From positions 62,001 through 126,000 of IMG/VR virus record IMGVR_UViG_3300027749_000039: a stretch of 64,000 nt of DNA. One strand, written 5' to 3'. Origin of the DNA: a virus. The notes under the pieces are model-generated. The model saw only the letters and a list, made by a program, of their open reading frames with translations. It did not search any database and had not been told where the DNA came from. Position 1 is the stretch's first letter. Each line of letters begins with the position of its first letter. This document shows positions 43,376-54,123 of the stretch, one piece after another. The position numbers and the translations under genes are program-made.

Positions 43376-43401
43376 AAAACCCTAATTTTATTAATTACAT
43401 A

Positions 43402-44490
43402 TTAATTTGATAATGGTATATCTATTTTTTCCGCAGATTGATAACCAACTAATTTTATATCTTCATATGTTATATCATAAATGGATTTATTTGCTATTAC
43501 TAATTTAGGTAGAGGGTATGTTTTTTGTTTCAATTGTTTTTCTACACCTTCCATTTGATTAAGATAAATATGACAGTCACCGCCAGATAAAATCAATTCA
43601 TCTGGAACCATATTAACTTCTTTTGCTAATAGCTGTAAAAGTAAACCATATGAAGCTATATTAAATGGTAAGCCTAATGGCACATCAATTGATCTCATAT
43701 TGAATTTTAAACTTAATTTTCTTTTTGGAACATTTTGTTGATCTAATTCATAGTCTTTCCAATCAACTTTATATTTTGGATTTTGATACGCTGTGTCAAA
43801 ATACCATTTATTTCTTTCTTCCGTAGACATTTCTCTTGTATAACATTGAAACAAATAGTGGCATGGTGGCAAAACCATTTGTTCTAAATCACCTACATTC
43901 CAAGCGTTTACCATTAATCTTCTTGAATCTGGATTTGTCTTTAAATCTTTGATTAAGTTTGCTATTTGATCTACCTCAAGTGTATGTATCTTCATTTCTG
44001 TATTATCAATACTTGTCCATTTTCTCCATTGTTTACCATAAACTGGTCCTAATTCACCCCATTTAGCGGCAAAATCATTATCAGTTTTTATTTTTTCAAT
44101 AAATTCTTCTCTTGATAAAGGTCTAAAATTAACAAGTTCAGTAGCATGTGCCATAAAAGATAATTCACCAAGTGAATCATATCGCGAATTATGCTCTTTT
44201 GTTGTTTTATTAACATAATTCTTATATGCATCTCCAACCCAAATATAACAACCATTATCTACTAAATATTTTATATTTGTATCACCTTTAAGGAACCAAA
44301 GAAGTTCTACAACCATGGCTTTCCATGCCATCTTTTTTGAAGTCATAAGAGGAAATCCCTCTTGCATATTAAATCTCATATCATAGCTGAACACAGATTT
44401 AGTTCCTGTTCCTGTACGATCTGATTTTTCTGTACCAAATTCTTTTATATGACGGATTAAGTCAAAGTATTGTTTATCTACACTATTCAT
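43402..44490 (-). CDS. thyA: Thymidylate synthase ThyA
   Basis: A 362-residue ThyA; the ATG at 44490 (MNSVDKQYFDLIRHI) is the family-typical start. The catalytic Cys is in PPCHYLFQCY at about residue 210, and RSIDVPLGLPFNIASY and GGDCHIYLNQ follow. An insertion of about 40 residues sits between the catalytic Cys and the RS-x-D motif. It would make dTMP from dUMP with methylene-tetrahydrofolate for phage DNA synthesis. It is flanked by terminators. Confidence 0.93.
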   Translation of the reverse strand: MNSVDKQYFDLIRHIKEFGTEKSDRTGTGTKSVFSYDMRFNMQEGFPLMTSKKMAWKAMVVELLWFLKGDTNIKYLVDNGCYIWVGDAYKNYVNKTTKEHNSRYDSLGELSFMAHATELVNFRPLSREEFIEKIKTDNDFAAKWGELGPVYGKQWRKWTSIDNTEMKIHTLEVDQIANLIKDLKTNPDSRRLMVNAWNVGDLEQMVLPPCHYLFQCYTREMSTEERNKWYFDTAYQNPKYKVDWKDYELDQQNVPKRKLSLKFNMRSIDVPLGLPFNIASYGLLLQLLAKEVNMVPDELILSGGDCHIYLNQMEGVEKQLKQKTYPLPKLVIANKSIYDITYEDIKLVGYQSAEKIDIPLSN

Positions 44491-44529
44491 AAAAATTATA
44501 AGCATAAATGAGAAAAAGTTTAAAAATAA

Positions 44530-44559
44530 AAAAAGCCGCACAAATTTGTGCGGCTTTTT
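44530..44559 (-). terminator. Intrinsic terminator, 15-bp palindrome
   Basis: AAAAAGCCGCACAAA directly followed by its complement, between the S1 gene and thyA; it ends the S1 transcript. Confidence 0.9.
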
Positions 44560-44574
44560 ATTTTGTAATTTAAA

Positions 44575-45702
44575 TTATGCTACTGCTAAGTAAATCTTGC
44601 GATTCATTCTTTCGATAGCTATAACCTTTACTTTTACTGTTTGACCAGCATTGAAAGTTTTTTCAGCTTTTTCTAATTCAGAGTTATGAATCAATCCAAT
44701 TGTTTCATCGTCTAAGAAAATGAGTGTTCCAAATTGTTTGTTTTCTTTCACTTTGCCTGTTAAAGTTTGTCCAATCTTAATATTATCCCACAAAGTTTCT
44801 CTTAAAATTTGAGTTAAGATAATCTTAGAATCCTTTATTATTTCCTTTATGTAGAATTGTATTTCATATCCCGAAGGAATTTGCTTAATCTTTTCTTGCC
44901 ACTCTGGATCTATATTCGTTTTGTGAATCATACCTGTGAGACAAATATCACCATTTGAATTGGAAGCGAATTCAACGAATACGCCGAAATCAGTGGTTCC
45001 TGTTACGCTACCTGTGTAAACTGTATTTGTTTTTAATTCCTTTATTGCTTCTGGAATCAAAGATTGTAAATACTTTCTTCTTGAAACGATGTAAGTTCCT
45101 TCTTCTCTCGAAAAAGATTCTATCATTACCGCAAGTGTTTTACCAACAATTGTTTCTGGTTCAGAAAGTCTGTTAATACCTGCAAGTGTGTTCGGCATAA
45201 ACCCTGGTAAAATAATTGTGTCATATTGTAACTCAACATTGTAACCAGCCGGTGTCATTTCTTTAATGAAGGCGACAATACTATCTTCTTCTTTTAGAGC
45301 TTTAATTGTGTCGTGCGCTCTAGTCTCGTAGAGTTGTGCTACAGAACCTTCGATTAAGTAGTTTCTGTTGTTAACCTTTGAAACTAATAAATCAACTTCA
45401 TCTCCAATATTGAGTGATTTGAAATATTTAAGTTCATTTGGTTTGTTATCAACTCTGACATAATCTTTGAAACCTCCTTCGAACATAAGTGATTCTTTAT
45501 TCATACCAACATAAATTAAGGTATAAACCTCCCCTTCTTGGGGAACATTTACTACCATAGAATCGTAGAGTGAATTAAGTAAGGCTTTTTGTATTAAAAG
45601 CTCTTGATTTGATTTTACCTCGTTATCGAAGTCAAAATCAACGTCTGTGTTGTTGGAAAAATACTTTTTCCTTTTTTCGTTGTAAATAATGGTTTTGCCC
45701 AT
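44575..45702 (-). CDS. Ribosomal protein S1-like protein with four S1 domains
   Basis: A 375-residue protein with four consecutive S1/OB-type domains at about residues 52-120, 137-220, 222-297 and 308-375; the last two are clearest (GSVTGTTDFGVFVEF and GKVKENKQFGTLIF). It has the size and layout of a bacterial S1 fragment or short S1. It would bind mRNA at the 30S subunit and could steer host ribosomes to leaderless or A/U-rich phage messages. S1-like genes are known from some huge phages. Confidence 0.88.
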   Translation of the reverse strand: MGKTIIYNEKRKKYFSNNTDVDFDFDNEVKSNQELLIQKALLNSLYDSMVVNVPQEGEVYTLIYVGMNKESLMFEGGFKDYVRVDNKPNELKYFKSLNIGDEVDLLVSKVNNRNYLIEGSVAQLYETRAHDTIKALKEEDSIVAFIKEMTPAGYNVELQYDTIILPGFMPNTLAGINRLSEPETIVGKTLAVMIESFSREEGTYIVSRRKYLQSLIPEAIKELKTNTVYTGSVTGTTDFGVFVEFASNSNGDICLTGMIHKTNIDPEWQEKIKQIPSGYEIQFYIKEIIKDSKIILTQILRETLWDNIKIGQTLTGKVKENKQFGTLIFLDDETIGLIHNSELEKAEKTFNAGQTVKVKVIAIERMNRKIYLAVA

Positions 45703-45805
45703 TTTTATTTGTTTTTAAAGTGTAATAGCAATATTGCTGTTAATATTTAGTTAAAATTACAGAAAAGTTTTGAAAAAACAAAAGTTTTTAGAATTATTTT
45801 TTTTG

Positions 45806-46177
45806 TTATTCATTTTCTTTCTTTAAACCCATCTTAGCGATATAATCTCGGATGCGGATTGCGTCTTCGTATTTCTCTAATTTAAGACATTCTTCAAGTT
45901 TTTTATTTAAATCCTCTAAAATCTTTTTGGGATTTTTCTTTTTGCTTTTATAAGAATCATCAAAGATATTATAATAATCGTTCATCTCCTCAATATCCTT
46001 AAAAATAGGTATTGGGCTGTCTTCTAAATCACTTAATTTTTCACTTTCGACTAATAATTTAAGGAATAAGTCATTGAATGCCACATTGTCTATAAGATAT
46101 TTGGCTAAATGATTTGGACGATTTTGAAATATTTTTAGTAGTTTTACTAGATTTCTGTATATTCTATCTTCTGACAT
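45806..46177 (-). CDS. Protein with a UVR-like motif
   Basis: A 123-residue protein whose C-terminal 35 residues (LEDLNKKLEECLKLEKYEDA ... RIRDYI) fit the UVR helical hairpin of UvrB/UvrC and of ClpC-type adaptors such as McsA. The N-terminal part is unassigned. It may mediate a protein-protein contact; it is not a repair enzyme by itself. Confidence 0.6.
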   Translation of the reverse strand: MSEDRIYRNLVKLLKIFQNRPNHLAKYLIDNVAFNDLFLKLLVESEKLSDLEDSPIPIFKDIEEMNDYYNIFDDSYKSKKKNPKKILEDLNKKLEECLKLEKYEDAIRIRDYIAKMGLKKENE

Positions 46178-46207
46178 AATTAGTATATTTTTAAGTGCTT
46201 CTAAAGT

Positions 46208-46927
46208 TTAAATCTTTGTAAAATATAAATTATAATAGTAATTATAAGAAAATTTAGAACTAGGTTTCTCTTGATTAAATGTTATAGTATTAACCATTTT
46301 AATGGTATCATTTTTTGCGGTATATATTGATATTAAATTATTTGAATCCGCAATTTTTTCAGTAAATAAATTACTATTTTGTAATAATGGTATATTAATA
46401 TTATAAGTATTATTTCTTATAGGACTATTTAAATCATTATAAGTAATAAATAAATCTATATTGGTTAATTGGTAAAGTTGCACTAAGTTATCAACAACAT
46501 ACTGATTTATGGCATAATTGATGTCGTTATTTAAAGTTATATTATTTGAAACACCTTCAAATGTCCTATACTTTTTAAGAGTTGCAAATAAAAAATTTTT
46601 TAAAATAGCGCCGTAATTTACTGTTAATATCCAAGAAGTGTTTGCGGAAAGTTGTGTGTTCGTTTGTGACTTATTTATTACTAATGAGCTATTAGTAAGT
46701 TTATCCGAATTAGTATTATATATTTTTGGACCTAATAATTGTTCGGCTGTTAAATTTAACTGCTCATTATTAATATTCTGATAGTAAATTATATTTTGAT
46801 TTTCGATAGAAATTGAACTATCAAATTTTACTAATTTTGAGGCAAAAAAAGATTTCTTCTCTTTCATCGAAAGAGTTCCATAAACTTTATTATATGTAAA
46901 TTCTGGTGATATGTGCGTTATTTTCAT
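46208..46927 (-). CDS. Hypothetical virion-type protein, 239 aa
   Basis: A 239-residue Asn/Thr/Ile-rich beta-type protein, one base after the 1288-residue gene in the same direction. Composition and position put it with the virion proteins upstream (46929-54036). No motif recognised. Confidence 0.65.
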   Translation of the reverse strand: MKITHISPEFTYNKVYGTLSMKEKKSFFASKLVKFDSSISIENQNIIYYQNINNEQLNLTAEQLLGPKIYNTNSDKLTNSSLVINKSQTNTQLSANTSWILTVNYGAILKNFLFATLKKYRTFEGVSNNITLNNDINYAINQYVVDNLVQLYQLTNIDLFITYNDLNSPIRNNTYNINIPLLQNSNLFTEKIADSNNLISIYTAKNDTIKMVNTITFNQEKPSSKFSYNYYYNLYFTKI

Positions 46928-46928
46928 A

Positions 46929-49900
46929 TTATGATAAATTTTTTGGTGTTATAGTTATAGGATTAAATGATACAGTAGAATCAATTAATGCTGTTGGTAT
47001 ATTAGTAACAAAAACAGGTATACATTCAGTGTGATATTCAATATCCCAACTAGATTTAAATATAAATATATCTGTTGTAGTATATCCAAATTCATCTAAC
47101 ATAGGATATATTGATTTCAAATTAGGTGAATTTTTCAATTTTAATTGACTACCATTTCTATTTACCTTAGATATTACTGTTTCTTTCAACATACCAAAAT
47201 TGGTAAGGTCAGTGTCAAATATAGTATTAGTAGAATATGTTAATCCTTTTTTAAATAAATCAACAGTTAAAAAGATTGGATCATAATAACCACTATGTCT
47301 ATATAAAGTATTATATATTTGGTTAGTTAATCCTGAATAATTTGGTATAGGTTCTGTATCAAATGTATTTTTCTCAATAACAGAAGCTAAATGTAAATTA
47401 TTATAAAAATTCTTTTTGCTCAAAGATGGCACCGCTCCATTATTTAAAGTTAAACTTGGTTTAATTTGACTTGGTTTTAAAGTCATCGGCACTTTAATTA
47501 AAGAAGAAAAGCGACTTTTAACCATATCTGGTGTATCTATTTTTAGTATAGAACTTATATTATCAAATGATGTTATTTGGTTAAAATCATGTATCTTTAC
47601 TTCATTATCATCAATGATAATATATTTTACCTTATTTATAAATCCATAGTTATTCTGAACATCATTAACTGCACTTATTAAATTATTTGCTGTTAAATTT
47701 GAATATAAATCTTTATATAAATCATCTCTATCTGTATTTGATAAGTTGCCTAATGTATTATCATTTATATAAATATTTAATAAAATATTTTTATATTTTT
47801 TATTGATAAAGATATAAATACCATTATCTAATGTAGAATTATTTATATTACTATTACAAATATAATACCTATTATTAAAATAAATAATGTTATTGGAATT
47901 AACGGAACTACCATATACATAATTAGTGCTAGGTGTAAATGTATATAGCTGTATCCAATCAATAGACGAGTCTGGTGTCACTCCTAATGTTGTTATAGTA
48001 TTGGTATAAAATAATGAATTATTATAAATAACTAAATTACTTGGATAATAGATTTGTATTGGACTCCAAAGATTTACTACGCTCCATTGCACATTTGGGC
48101 TACCAAATGAATCATAGTAATTAGATTTAGTCCAATTATTTGTTGAAGGAGTATATATATTTGAACTAGTATTTGAAATCCAAACTTGATTCTGATATAA
48201 TACTACATCACCTATATTATAAGTTGCACTAGGATTATAAAATGTATTTGTTGTTGTCCCATTATTATAATAATATTCATTATAATTAAACACAATATTT
48301 GATAAACTAGGCGTAGCTCCAGTATATGTAGAGTATGTATTTAATGGTGACCAAAAAATTGTATTAATAGTAGAATAAGTCCAATTAGAACTATTTCCTG
48401 GATTTATATTTGGATCTTGTATAAAAGAATTAGTTATTGACGTATATAATATCTCTTGATAGGTTACAAAGCTTCCTAAATCATATTCTTTCTCATATTT
48501 CCAGTTATCTACAATACTCCAATTCATTAAATTATTTGAATAAGTTAATGATATTTGATTAATATTTGTTGTATCCGTTTCTATTGTTGTATTATTTTTA
48601 GATAATAAAATAGTAAACTTATAATCGTCATAAGTATTATTATTTGTTGTATTAATATTTTGAATTATACCATTTGAAACTTTTACACTACTTACATCAA
48701 ACGCTTTTATTTTTAATCCTTTAAATAAAGTTATATTTGGTATATCACTATCGCCACTATTAAATAATGAAAATTTACTAATATTATCAATTAATGTTGA
48801 ATTATTTAAGTAAACTTTCCTATCAAAAAATATACTAAAATAATCATAACTTAAATCCAAATATTGGTTTATATCAAAATAATAATTTTGATCGATAGAA
48901 TTATTGCTAATTTGTTCTACATGCAGACTATGGAAAGCATAACTAATTGTAGAAGAATTGATTGAATAAAAATAATCTAAATTTCTATTAATTCTTTTTG
49001 GTTGAGTTAAGAAAGTATCCGCTGTTTTATTATGTAATTCGGCTGTAAATGAATTATTTAAATAATATGGATAATCATTACTAGATAATGAATTTTTAAA
49101 TCCCCATTTAGTATGCTGTGAATTTTTTAACCACAATTTATTTAAATTATAATTATTATTCTCATCTTTGTCTATTTTAAAGGTTTCATTATTTGCGGTG
49201 TAATGTGACGAAGCTGGTATATTTGCTACTAAATTATTAACAGTAAAATCTACTTTAGTTCTTGGGAAGTCTATACTTTCCAAGTTCTCCATGTGCATTT
49301 TTGGCTCATCAGTCTGTATAACTGTATTCTCTATTTCATATTCATGGTTTGCAAATTTTGTGTTAACAATAGTTTCGTCAAAATATTTAATATCAGTAAA
49401 CTGTAATTTATAAATTGGAAAAGATACAGGTGTATTATTAGATGTAGTAGAGAGCATATCAATAGTGGTATTATATGCAGGGTCTGGATAGTTTATATAA
49501 TAATTAAGCGTAGTTGAATTTATTTTGAATCCATAGTCAGAATAGATATAATAATCACCATTATCATATTGTAATGTGTGATATTGTTCTCCTATCTTAA
49601 TCAACCATACATCAGCGGTATTCCAATCATCTATTACAAATGAACTACCATCTAAATAAGTTATTTTATTATTAGAGTCTATTGTAATAACACTTTTATT
49701 TATTAAAGCTTGTTTACCAGTCAAATCTATGTCACTTAATATTATCCAATGATATGTATTAAATCCAGCAATATTTACTGGGACTTTTACAACTTCATAA
49801 AAATTACCAAGTATTTCTATGAAAATCTTTGATTGTTCTAATGTCTTATCAGTAAATGGTTTGTTGAAAGTGCTAGTTAGTATATTACCACTAAGTATTT

Positions 49901-50795
49901 CACAATCAGACACAACTATAGAAGCTAAATATGTAGTAACAGATTTAGATAAAATCATATCATCTAAATAAAATCCGCTATATCTATTTATGCTCCAAGG
50001 TCTTAGTGAAGTAGGAGTTGCTGGTGTATCATTAAATAAAAAATTCATGTTGAATATATTTGGATAAACAATATGATTCTTTTTAAATCCGTCATATATA
50101 AACTTTTCCAAATCATGGAATGCATTTTCGTAATCTAGTACATCATCAAAGTAATAAGGGCTTTTTGTATAACCACCTTTTAAATAGTCAATGCCATTCC
50201 AATAAGAAAATTGTAATTTTCTAAAGTCTATTTCAAATCCAGTATCCGGAAAAGCTGTATTATTGGTTATATTATTATATAACCATTGACCTAATTCTGT
50301 TTTATTCGTTAAATCAAATATTTTAACACATTTTAATTTATTTAAAATTTCCGAACTAAAATTATTTTTAGTTACCGTTGTTAGACCAGCGCCATCTATT
50401 CTAAAAATTATAAAATAATTTGGAATACCAGTTTTTGAAGCATATAATGGCGCAAAATATTCAAAATCTTCTGGATAAAATTTATTATCGGCTATATCTT
50501 GGCAACCAGAAATATATAAATCATCTAATTGCTTATCAAAAGAATTAAACATTATATTACTATCATTTTCGTATTTAACAGCAAATGCAATTTCTGGATC
50601 TAAACCATAGAAAAAATTAGGCAAAAGAGCGTCATAATAACTATCTTTATTAAATTGGAAATTCTTGTATATACTATTGGATAAATTACTATTACTTTCT
50701 ATACTATCTAAGTATAAATTATAATTACTATCAACTGTTATTTTGATATTTGTACTTAATCCAACATTTGTCTTTATTAATGAAAATGATCTCAT
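46929..50795 (-). CDS. Large virion protein with carbohydrate-binding-like repeats
   Basis: A 1288-residue Asn/Ser/Tyr-rich protein. Between about residues 780 and 990 there are four or five units of the form W-x5-Y-x2-[GS]-x2-V-x-Y-[NQ]-x2-[LWY]-[YW] ... P-x6-W, for instance YDLGSFVTYQEILYTS and YNIGDVVLYQNQVWIS. This is the pattern of CBM5/12-type chitin/carbohydrate-binding modules. The N-terminal part (DALLPNFFYGLDPEIAFAVKY) is unassigned. It is probably a baseplate or fibre protein that touches surface glycans. The promoter or start signal is not clear. Confidence 0.7.
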   Translation of the reverse strand: MRSFSLIKTNVGLSTNIKITVDSNYNLYLDSIESNSNLSNSIYKNFQFNKDSYYDALLPNFFYGLDPEIAFAVKYENDSNIMFNSFDKQLDDLYISGCQDIADNKFYPEDFEYFAPLYASKTGIPNYFIIFRIDGAGLTTVTKNNFSSEILNKLKCVKIFDLTNKTELGQWLYNNITNNTAFPDTGFEIDFRKLQFSYWNGIDYLKGGYTKSPYYFDDVLDYENAFHDLEKFIYDGFKKNHIVYPNIFNMNFLFNDTPATPTSLRPWSINRYSGFYLDDMILSKSVTTYLASIVVSDCEILSGNILTSTFNKPFTDKTLEQSKIFIEILGNFYEVVKVPVNIAGFNTYHWIILSDIDLTGKQALINKSVITIDSNNKITYLDGSSFVIDDWNTADVWLIKIGEQYHTLQYDNGDYYIYSDYGFKINSTTLNYYINYPDPAYNTTIDMLSTTSNNTPVSFPIYKLQFTDIKYFDETIVNTKFANHEYEIENTVIQTDEPKMHMENLESIDFPRTKVDFTVNNLVANIPASSHYTANNETFKIDKDENNNYNLNKLWLKNSQHTKWGFKNSLSSNDYPYYLNNSFTAELHNKTADTFLTQPKRINRNLDYFYSINSSTISYAFHSLHVEQISNNSIDQNYYFDINQYLDLSYDYFSIFFDRKVYLNNSTLIDNISKFSLFNSGDSDIPNITLFKGLKIKAFDVSSVKVSNGIIQNINTTNNNTYDDYKFTILLSKNNTTIETDTTNINQISLTYSNNLMNWSIVDNWKYEKEYDLGSFVTYQEILYTSITNSFIQDPNINPGNSSNWTYSTINTIFWSPLNTYSTYTGATPSLSNIVFNYNEYYYNNGTTTNTFYNPSATYNIGDVVLYQNQVWISNTSSNIYTPSTNNWTKSNYYDSFGSPNVQWSVVNLWSPIQIYYPSNLVIYNNSLFYTNTITTLGVTPDSSIDWIQLYTFTPSTNYVYGSSVNSNNIIYFNNRYYICNSNINNSTLDNGIYIFINKKYKNILLNIYINDNTLGNLSNTDRDDLYKDLYSNLTANNLISAVNDVQNNYGFINKVKYIIIDDNEVKIHDFNQITSFDNISSILKIDTPDMVKSRFSSLIKVPMTLKPSQIKPSLTLNNGAVPSLSKKNFYNNLHLASVIEKNTFDTEPIPNYSGLTNQIYNTLYRHSGYYDPIFLTVDLFKKGLTYSTNTIFDTDLTNFGMLKETVISKVNRNGSQLKLKNSPNLKSIYPMLDEFGYTTTDIFIFKSSWDIEYHTECIPVFVTNIPTALIDSTVSFNPITITPKNLS

Positions 50796-50817
50796 TTATT
50801 TAATTTAATTTTAATTA

Positions 50818-53800
50818 TTATGCTGTGCGTATAGCGGCATTAGAATTACTTTGAATACTATTTACTCTATTTAGTGTAAACTTAATAGTAAATGTAAATG
50901 GTGAATTATCTGCTTGATTATACATTAGAAATTTCAATTCCTTTATATGTCTAACATTTTGACTTACTCCATTTAATATAATATATTGATAATTTGCACC
51001 ACTTTGACTATTATCTAATGCATTCATTTTAAAATAAATATTTATAGGAATATTTATTGTATTAAGAGATGTTAAATAATGTACTTGTTGTGTATTAGTT
51101 TCTTGTATATTAGTTAATTGTTGAACTGATGGGTGAATACTAGTTAATAATTTATTTGTTGAAGAAATTGAACTAGTTGTATCTATCCATTTTGAGCTAT
51201 CAATCAATGATTTATTATTACCTATAAAGGATAATACAGAAGCATCCGAATATCCTATATTGTATTCAGGTGATGATAATATATCAGTAATTGAGTTATT
51301 ACCATTTGTTGCAAATAAATTACCTATATTTTGACTTAACGGTGTAACTGTTGTTTGATTTACTGAATCATAGTTGACGCTCCAAAAAAATTGATTATCT
51401 ATTTGAGTTTTTGAAACACCAGTTACATCACTAGTTATTAATTCATCTTGGTCATCTACCCAAAATACTTGAGGCACCGCACTATTATACACGTCACTGT
51501 TAACACCAGACGTATATGTAGTGCTAGATAATAAACCTAATGTGCTATTCGGTGTTGAATTAGCAACTGTAATAAAGAAATCCTTAACTACATAAATATT
51601 ATTGGCATAAACTCTACCAGATGGAACACCAGGACCAACAAATGGAAATAAATAATCTTCACAATTAACCGTAAAGTTTAATACAGTATTTTTTTCAACA
51701 ATAAATTTATTGCTATTTTTAAATACCGTAACAACTAATTTGCCTTGTGCATTTGTTATAACTGCTTGTAATTCGGCAATTTTATCGGTTAATGATTTTA
51801 AATAATCCATCAAATCTATTGAATTGCCATTTACATCTTTAAATCCTGATAAAATTTTATCAGAAGATAAATAATAAGTAGAGTTATTAACAACAGTTTT
51901 TTGAGATAATAAATCATTTAATCCATTATTATTTAGAGTGGTTAATAGATTAGCTTTAATTGCCTCTTGTTTAGCATTATCTATTACTGAACTATTGTTA
52001 TTAACTGCGTTTAATAAGTTATCAGGAAATCCAACTGTAATGCTATTAGACCAATCAGAGTATAATGGAGAGTCTGGATAACCAACTTCTGAAATAGATC
52101 TCATTCTAATTAATATTGTTTCATTTTTTTGAATTGGTATATTTAATTGATTAATATTAATACTCTCTGGATTATTCATATCATCAACTACCCAAGTAAA
52201 AGAACCAGAAGAAGCATCATAAACTCTTTTTAATGCGGTAGTGCCTAATTGCTGCCAATTAGAATAAGCTGCTGTTTTTGGAACAGCAGATTTAGAAATT
52301 GTGCTAGATAAACCAACAGATGTATCATATAAAGTAAAAGTTTGTATTGGTGTTTCGCTACCATCTTTACTTAATCTTTTATATTGCACATCAAATTTAA
52401 CAATTTGTTGTGGCTTAACTAAATTAGCTTGCCCAGCATTTGAATATGTTGGTACCATTGCCGCTGGTATAGTCCAGAAACCTCTAACCGCAAATGTAGG
52501 CTCAACAGTTACATTTGTAGTTGATGTGGTTAATATTTGACTATTAACCGAATCTTTTAGATTACTAACTGAATGATATTGCGTATGTAATCCGTTTACA
52601 TCATTTAAAGCTTGTTGTTTATCAGCGTCACTACTAAATCTAGTTACCTGTATTTGCTTATTTTTAGATTGGATTGCATTTGAAATTTGTTGTAATTGAT
52701 TATCCAAACTAGAAACTTGTGAAGCTTGTTGCTTAATTAAATTAGAATTAGCTGTATTAGTTAAATGTAGGTTTGTTTGTATAACCTGAAAATTACTAGA
52801 TACTAAATATGGTGCAGTAGGTGTTATTCCTGTATTAACAGGTTGATTTCTATTAACTAAATCTTTTAAAGCAGCACCATAATCACTAACATTAGCATTA
52901 TAATATTGAGTCATCGATAAGCCATTATTATCATCGTAAGAGCTTAAACTCAAATCATTAGTATAATAACCTATGCCATAACTCCAATTTCTACTTAATA
53001 TGTAGTTTGTGTTATTTAATGCTTTGACAAAAAGAACATTTCTTTCATTATAACCAACTGGTATATTTATAGTTTGATCTGTTAATATAGGTGAATAAAA
53101 TTTCAATGTGTTAGTTCCAATCGGAATTGGTTGATTACCAGTAACAGATGTTAAAGTTATTTTAAAATTAGAAGATGAATTAGATATATTAGTAATTTGG
53201 AATATAGTATTTGCGTTAGCTATATTAACTATTAAAGAATCTCCAATAGCTAATTGCTTTGGTGTATTTGTTAATATTTCTGTATAAGTTAATGTATCTA
53301 TATAATACCATAATATATTATTAGTATCAGTTTCCGCTCTTAATACACTAAATATACCACTATATTGTAATTGATTTGGTGTTAATTGCATTGTTTCTTC
53401 TTTATAATCAGCATTACCCGGTGACAATACTCCCGGTGTTGTTTGCTGCCAACCTAAGAAATCATTCAAAACTATATTTGATTTATTATTAAATAATTGG
53501 TTAAAACTAGTTAACGCAGATGAACCTAAATTAGTTAATGTGCCAGTTGAATCAATTTCAAAAGAAATTACATATCTTCTATATAAGATTTCTTTAGTAT
53601 CCATATCAATTTTACCACTTAAATCAATGTTAATAAATAATTCTGGATCCATTAAAGCATCAAATAAATAATTTCTTTTACTAACAAAAGTAGTTGGAAC
53701 ATTTATTTGAGATATATCAGCTGGTTCTAAATTTAAATCAACTGTTATAATTCTTTGAAAACTATTTGGTCCAGTTTTCATAATAGCTCCATTATTATTT

Positions 53801-54036
53801 AATCCATATAAAGTATTAATATTATTATTCATTCTATTAATCTCCGATTGTAAATAACTAAATGACGGCATACTAACAACAGTTGGCGCACCAGTTGAAT
53901 CAACAACAGTTAAATTAACAGAAGCAGCAGTTGTTGTGGTTAAGCTATTAATGTTATTTAATAGTTGGACTACATTATTATTAAAGTTAATTATTTGTTC
54001 GGCAACCGTATGGTATGAATTATAAGTATTTGGCAT
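50818..54036 (-). CDS. Large virion structural protein, 1072 aa
   Basis: A 1072-residue protein. The first 90 residues are helical and suggest a trimerisation region (VAEQIINFNNNVVQLLNNIN). A central coiled coil (about 430-480) is followed by fibronectin-III-like strands (VKFDVQYKRLSKDG ... ILIRMRSISEVGYP ... YSDWSN), then a beta-rich C-terminus. This is typical of baseplate or neck-appendage proteins in large myoviruses. It is the first gene of the minus-strand virion run. Confidence 0.7.
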   Translation of the reverse strand: MPNTYNSYHTVAEQIINFNNNVVQLLNNINSLTTTTAASVNLTVVDSTGAPTVVSMPSFSYLQSEINRMNNNINTLYGLNNNGAIMKTGPNSFQRIITVDLNLEPADISQINVPTTFVSKRNYLFDALMDPELFINIDLSGKIDMDTKEILYRRYVISFEIDSTGTLTNLGSSALTSFNQLFNNKSNIVLNDFLGWQQTTPGVLSPGNADYKEETMQLTPNQLQYSGIFSVLRAETDTNNILWYYIDTLTYTEILTNTPKQLAIGDSLIVNIANANTIFQITNISNSSSNFKITLTSVTGNQPIPIGTNTLKFYSPILTDQTINIPVGYNERNVLFVKALNNTNYILSRNWSYGIGYYTNDLSLSSYDDNNGLSMTQYYNANVSDYGAALKDLVNRNQPVNTGITPTAPYLVSSNFQVIQTNLHLTNTANSNLIKQQASQVSSLDNQLQQISNAIQSKNKQIQVTRFSSDADKQQALNDVNGLHTQYHSVSNLKDSVNSQILTTSTTNVTVEPTFAVRGFWTIPAAMVPTYSNAGQANLVKPQQIVKFDVQYKRLSKDGSETPIQTFTLYDTSVGLSSTISKSAVPKTAAYSNWQQLGTTALKRVYDASSGSFTWVVDDMNNPESININQLNIPIQKNETILIRMRSISEVGYPDSPLYSDWSNSITVGFPDNLLNAVNNNSSVIDNAKQEAIKANLLTTLNNNGLNDLLSQKTVVNNSTYYLSSDKILSGFKDVNGNSIDLMDYLKSLTDKIAELQAVITNAQGKLVVTVFKNSNKFIVEKNTVLNFTVNCEDYLFPFVGPGVPSGRVYANNIYVVKDFFITVANSTPNSTLGLLSSTTYTSGVNSDVYNSAVPQVFWVDDQDELITSDVTGVSKTQIDNQFFWSVNYDSVNQTTVTPLSQNIGNLFATNGNNSITDILSSPEYNIGYSDASVLSFIGNNKSLIDSSKWIDTTSSISSTNKLLTSIHPSVQQLTNIQETNTQQVHYLTSLNTINIPINIYFKMNALDNSQSGANYQYIILNGVSQNVRHIKELKFLMYNQADNSPFTFTIKFTLNRVNSIQSNSNAAIRTA

Positions 54037-54092
54037 CTTAAAAGATATGTTTTTATTATATATTAAATCTAATACTTTTCTAAAAAAATATT

Positions 54093-54123
54093 TTTGTTTT
54101 TTGAAATCTTTTGCGTATCTTTG
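54093..54123 (+). promoter_or_regulatory. Host-type (Bacteroidetes) promoter for the ligase
   Basis: TTTG (54093-54096), 19 bases, TATCTTTG (54116-54123), 15 bases to the ATG at 54139. It shows that the longer reading frame from 54094 is not the start. Confidence 0.85.
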
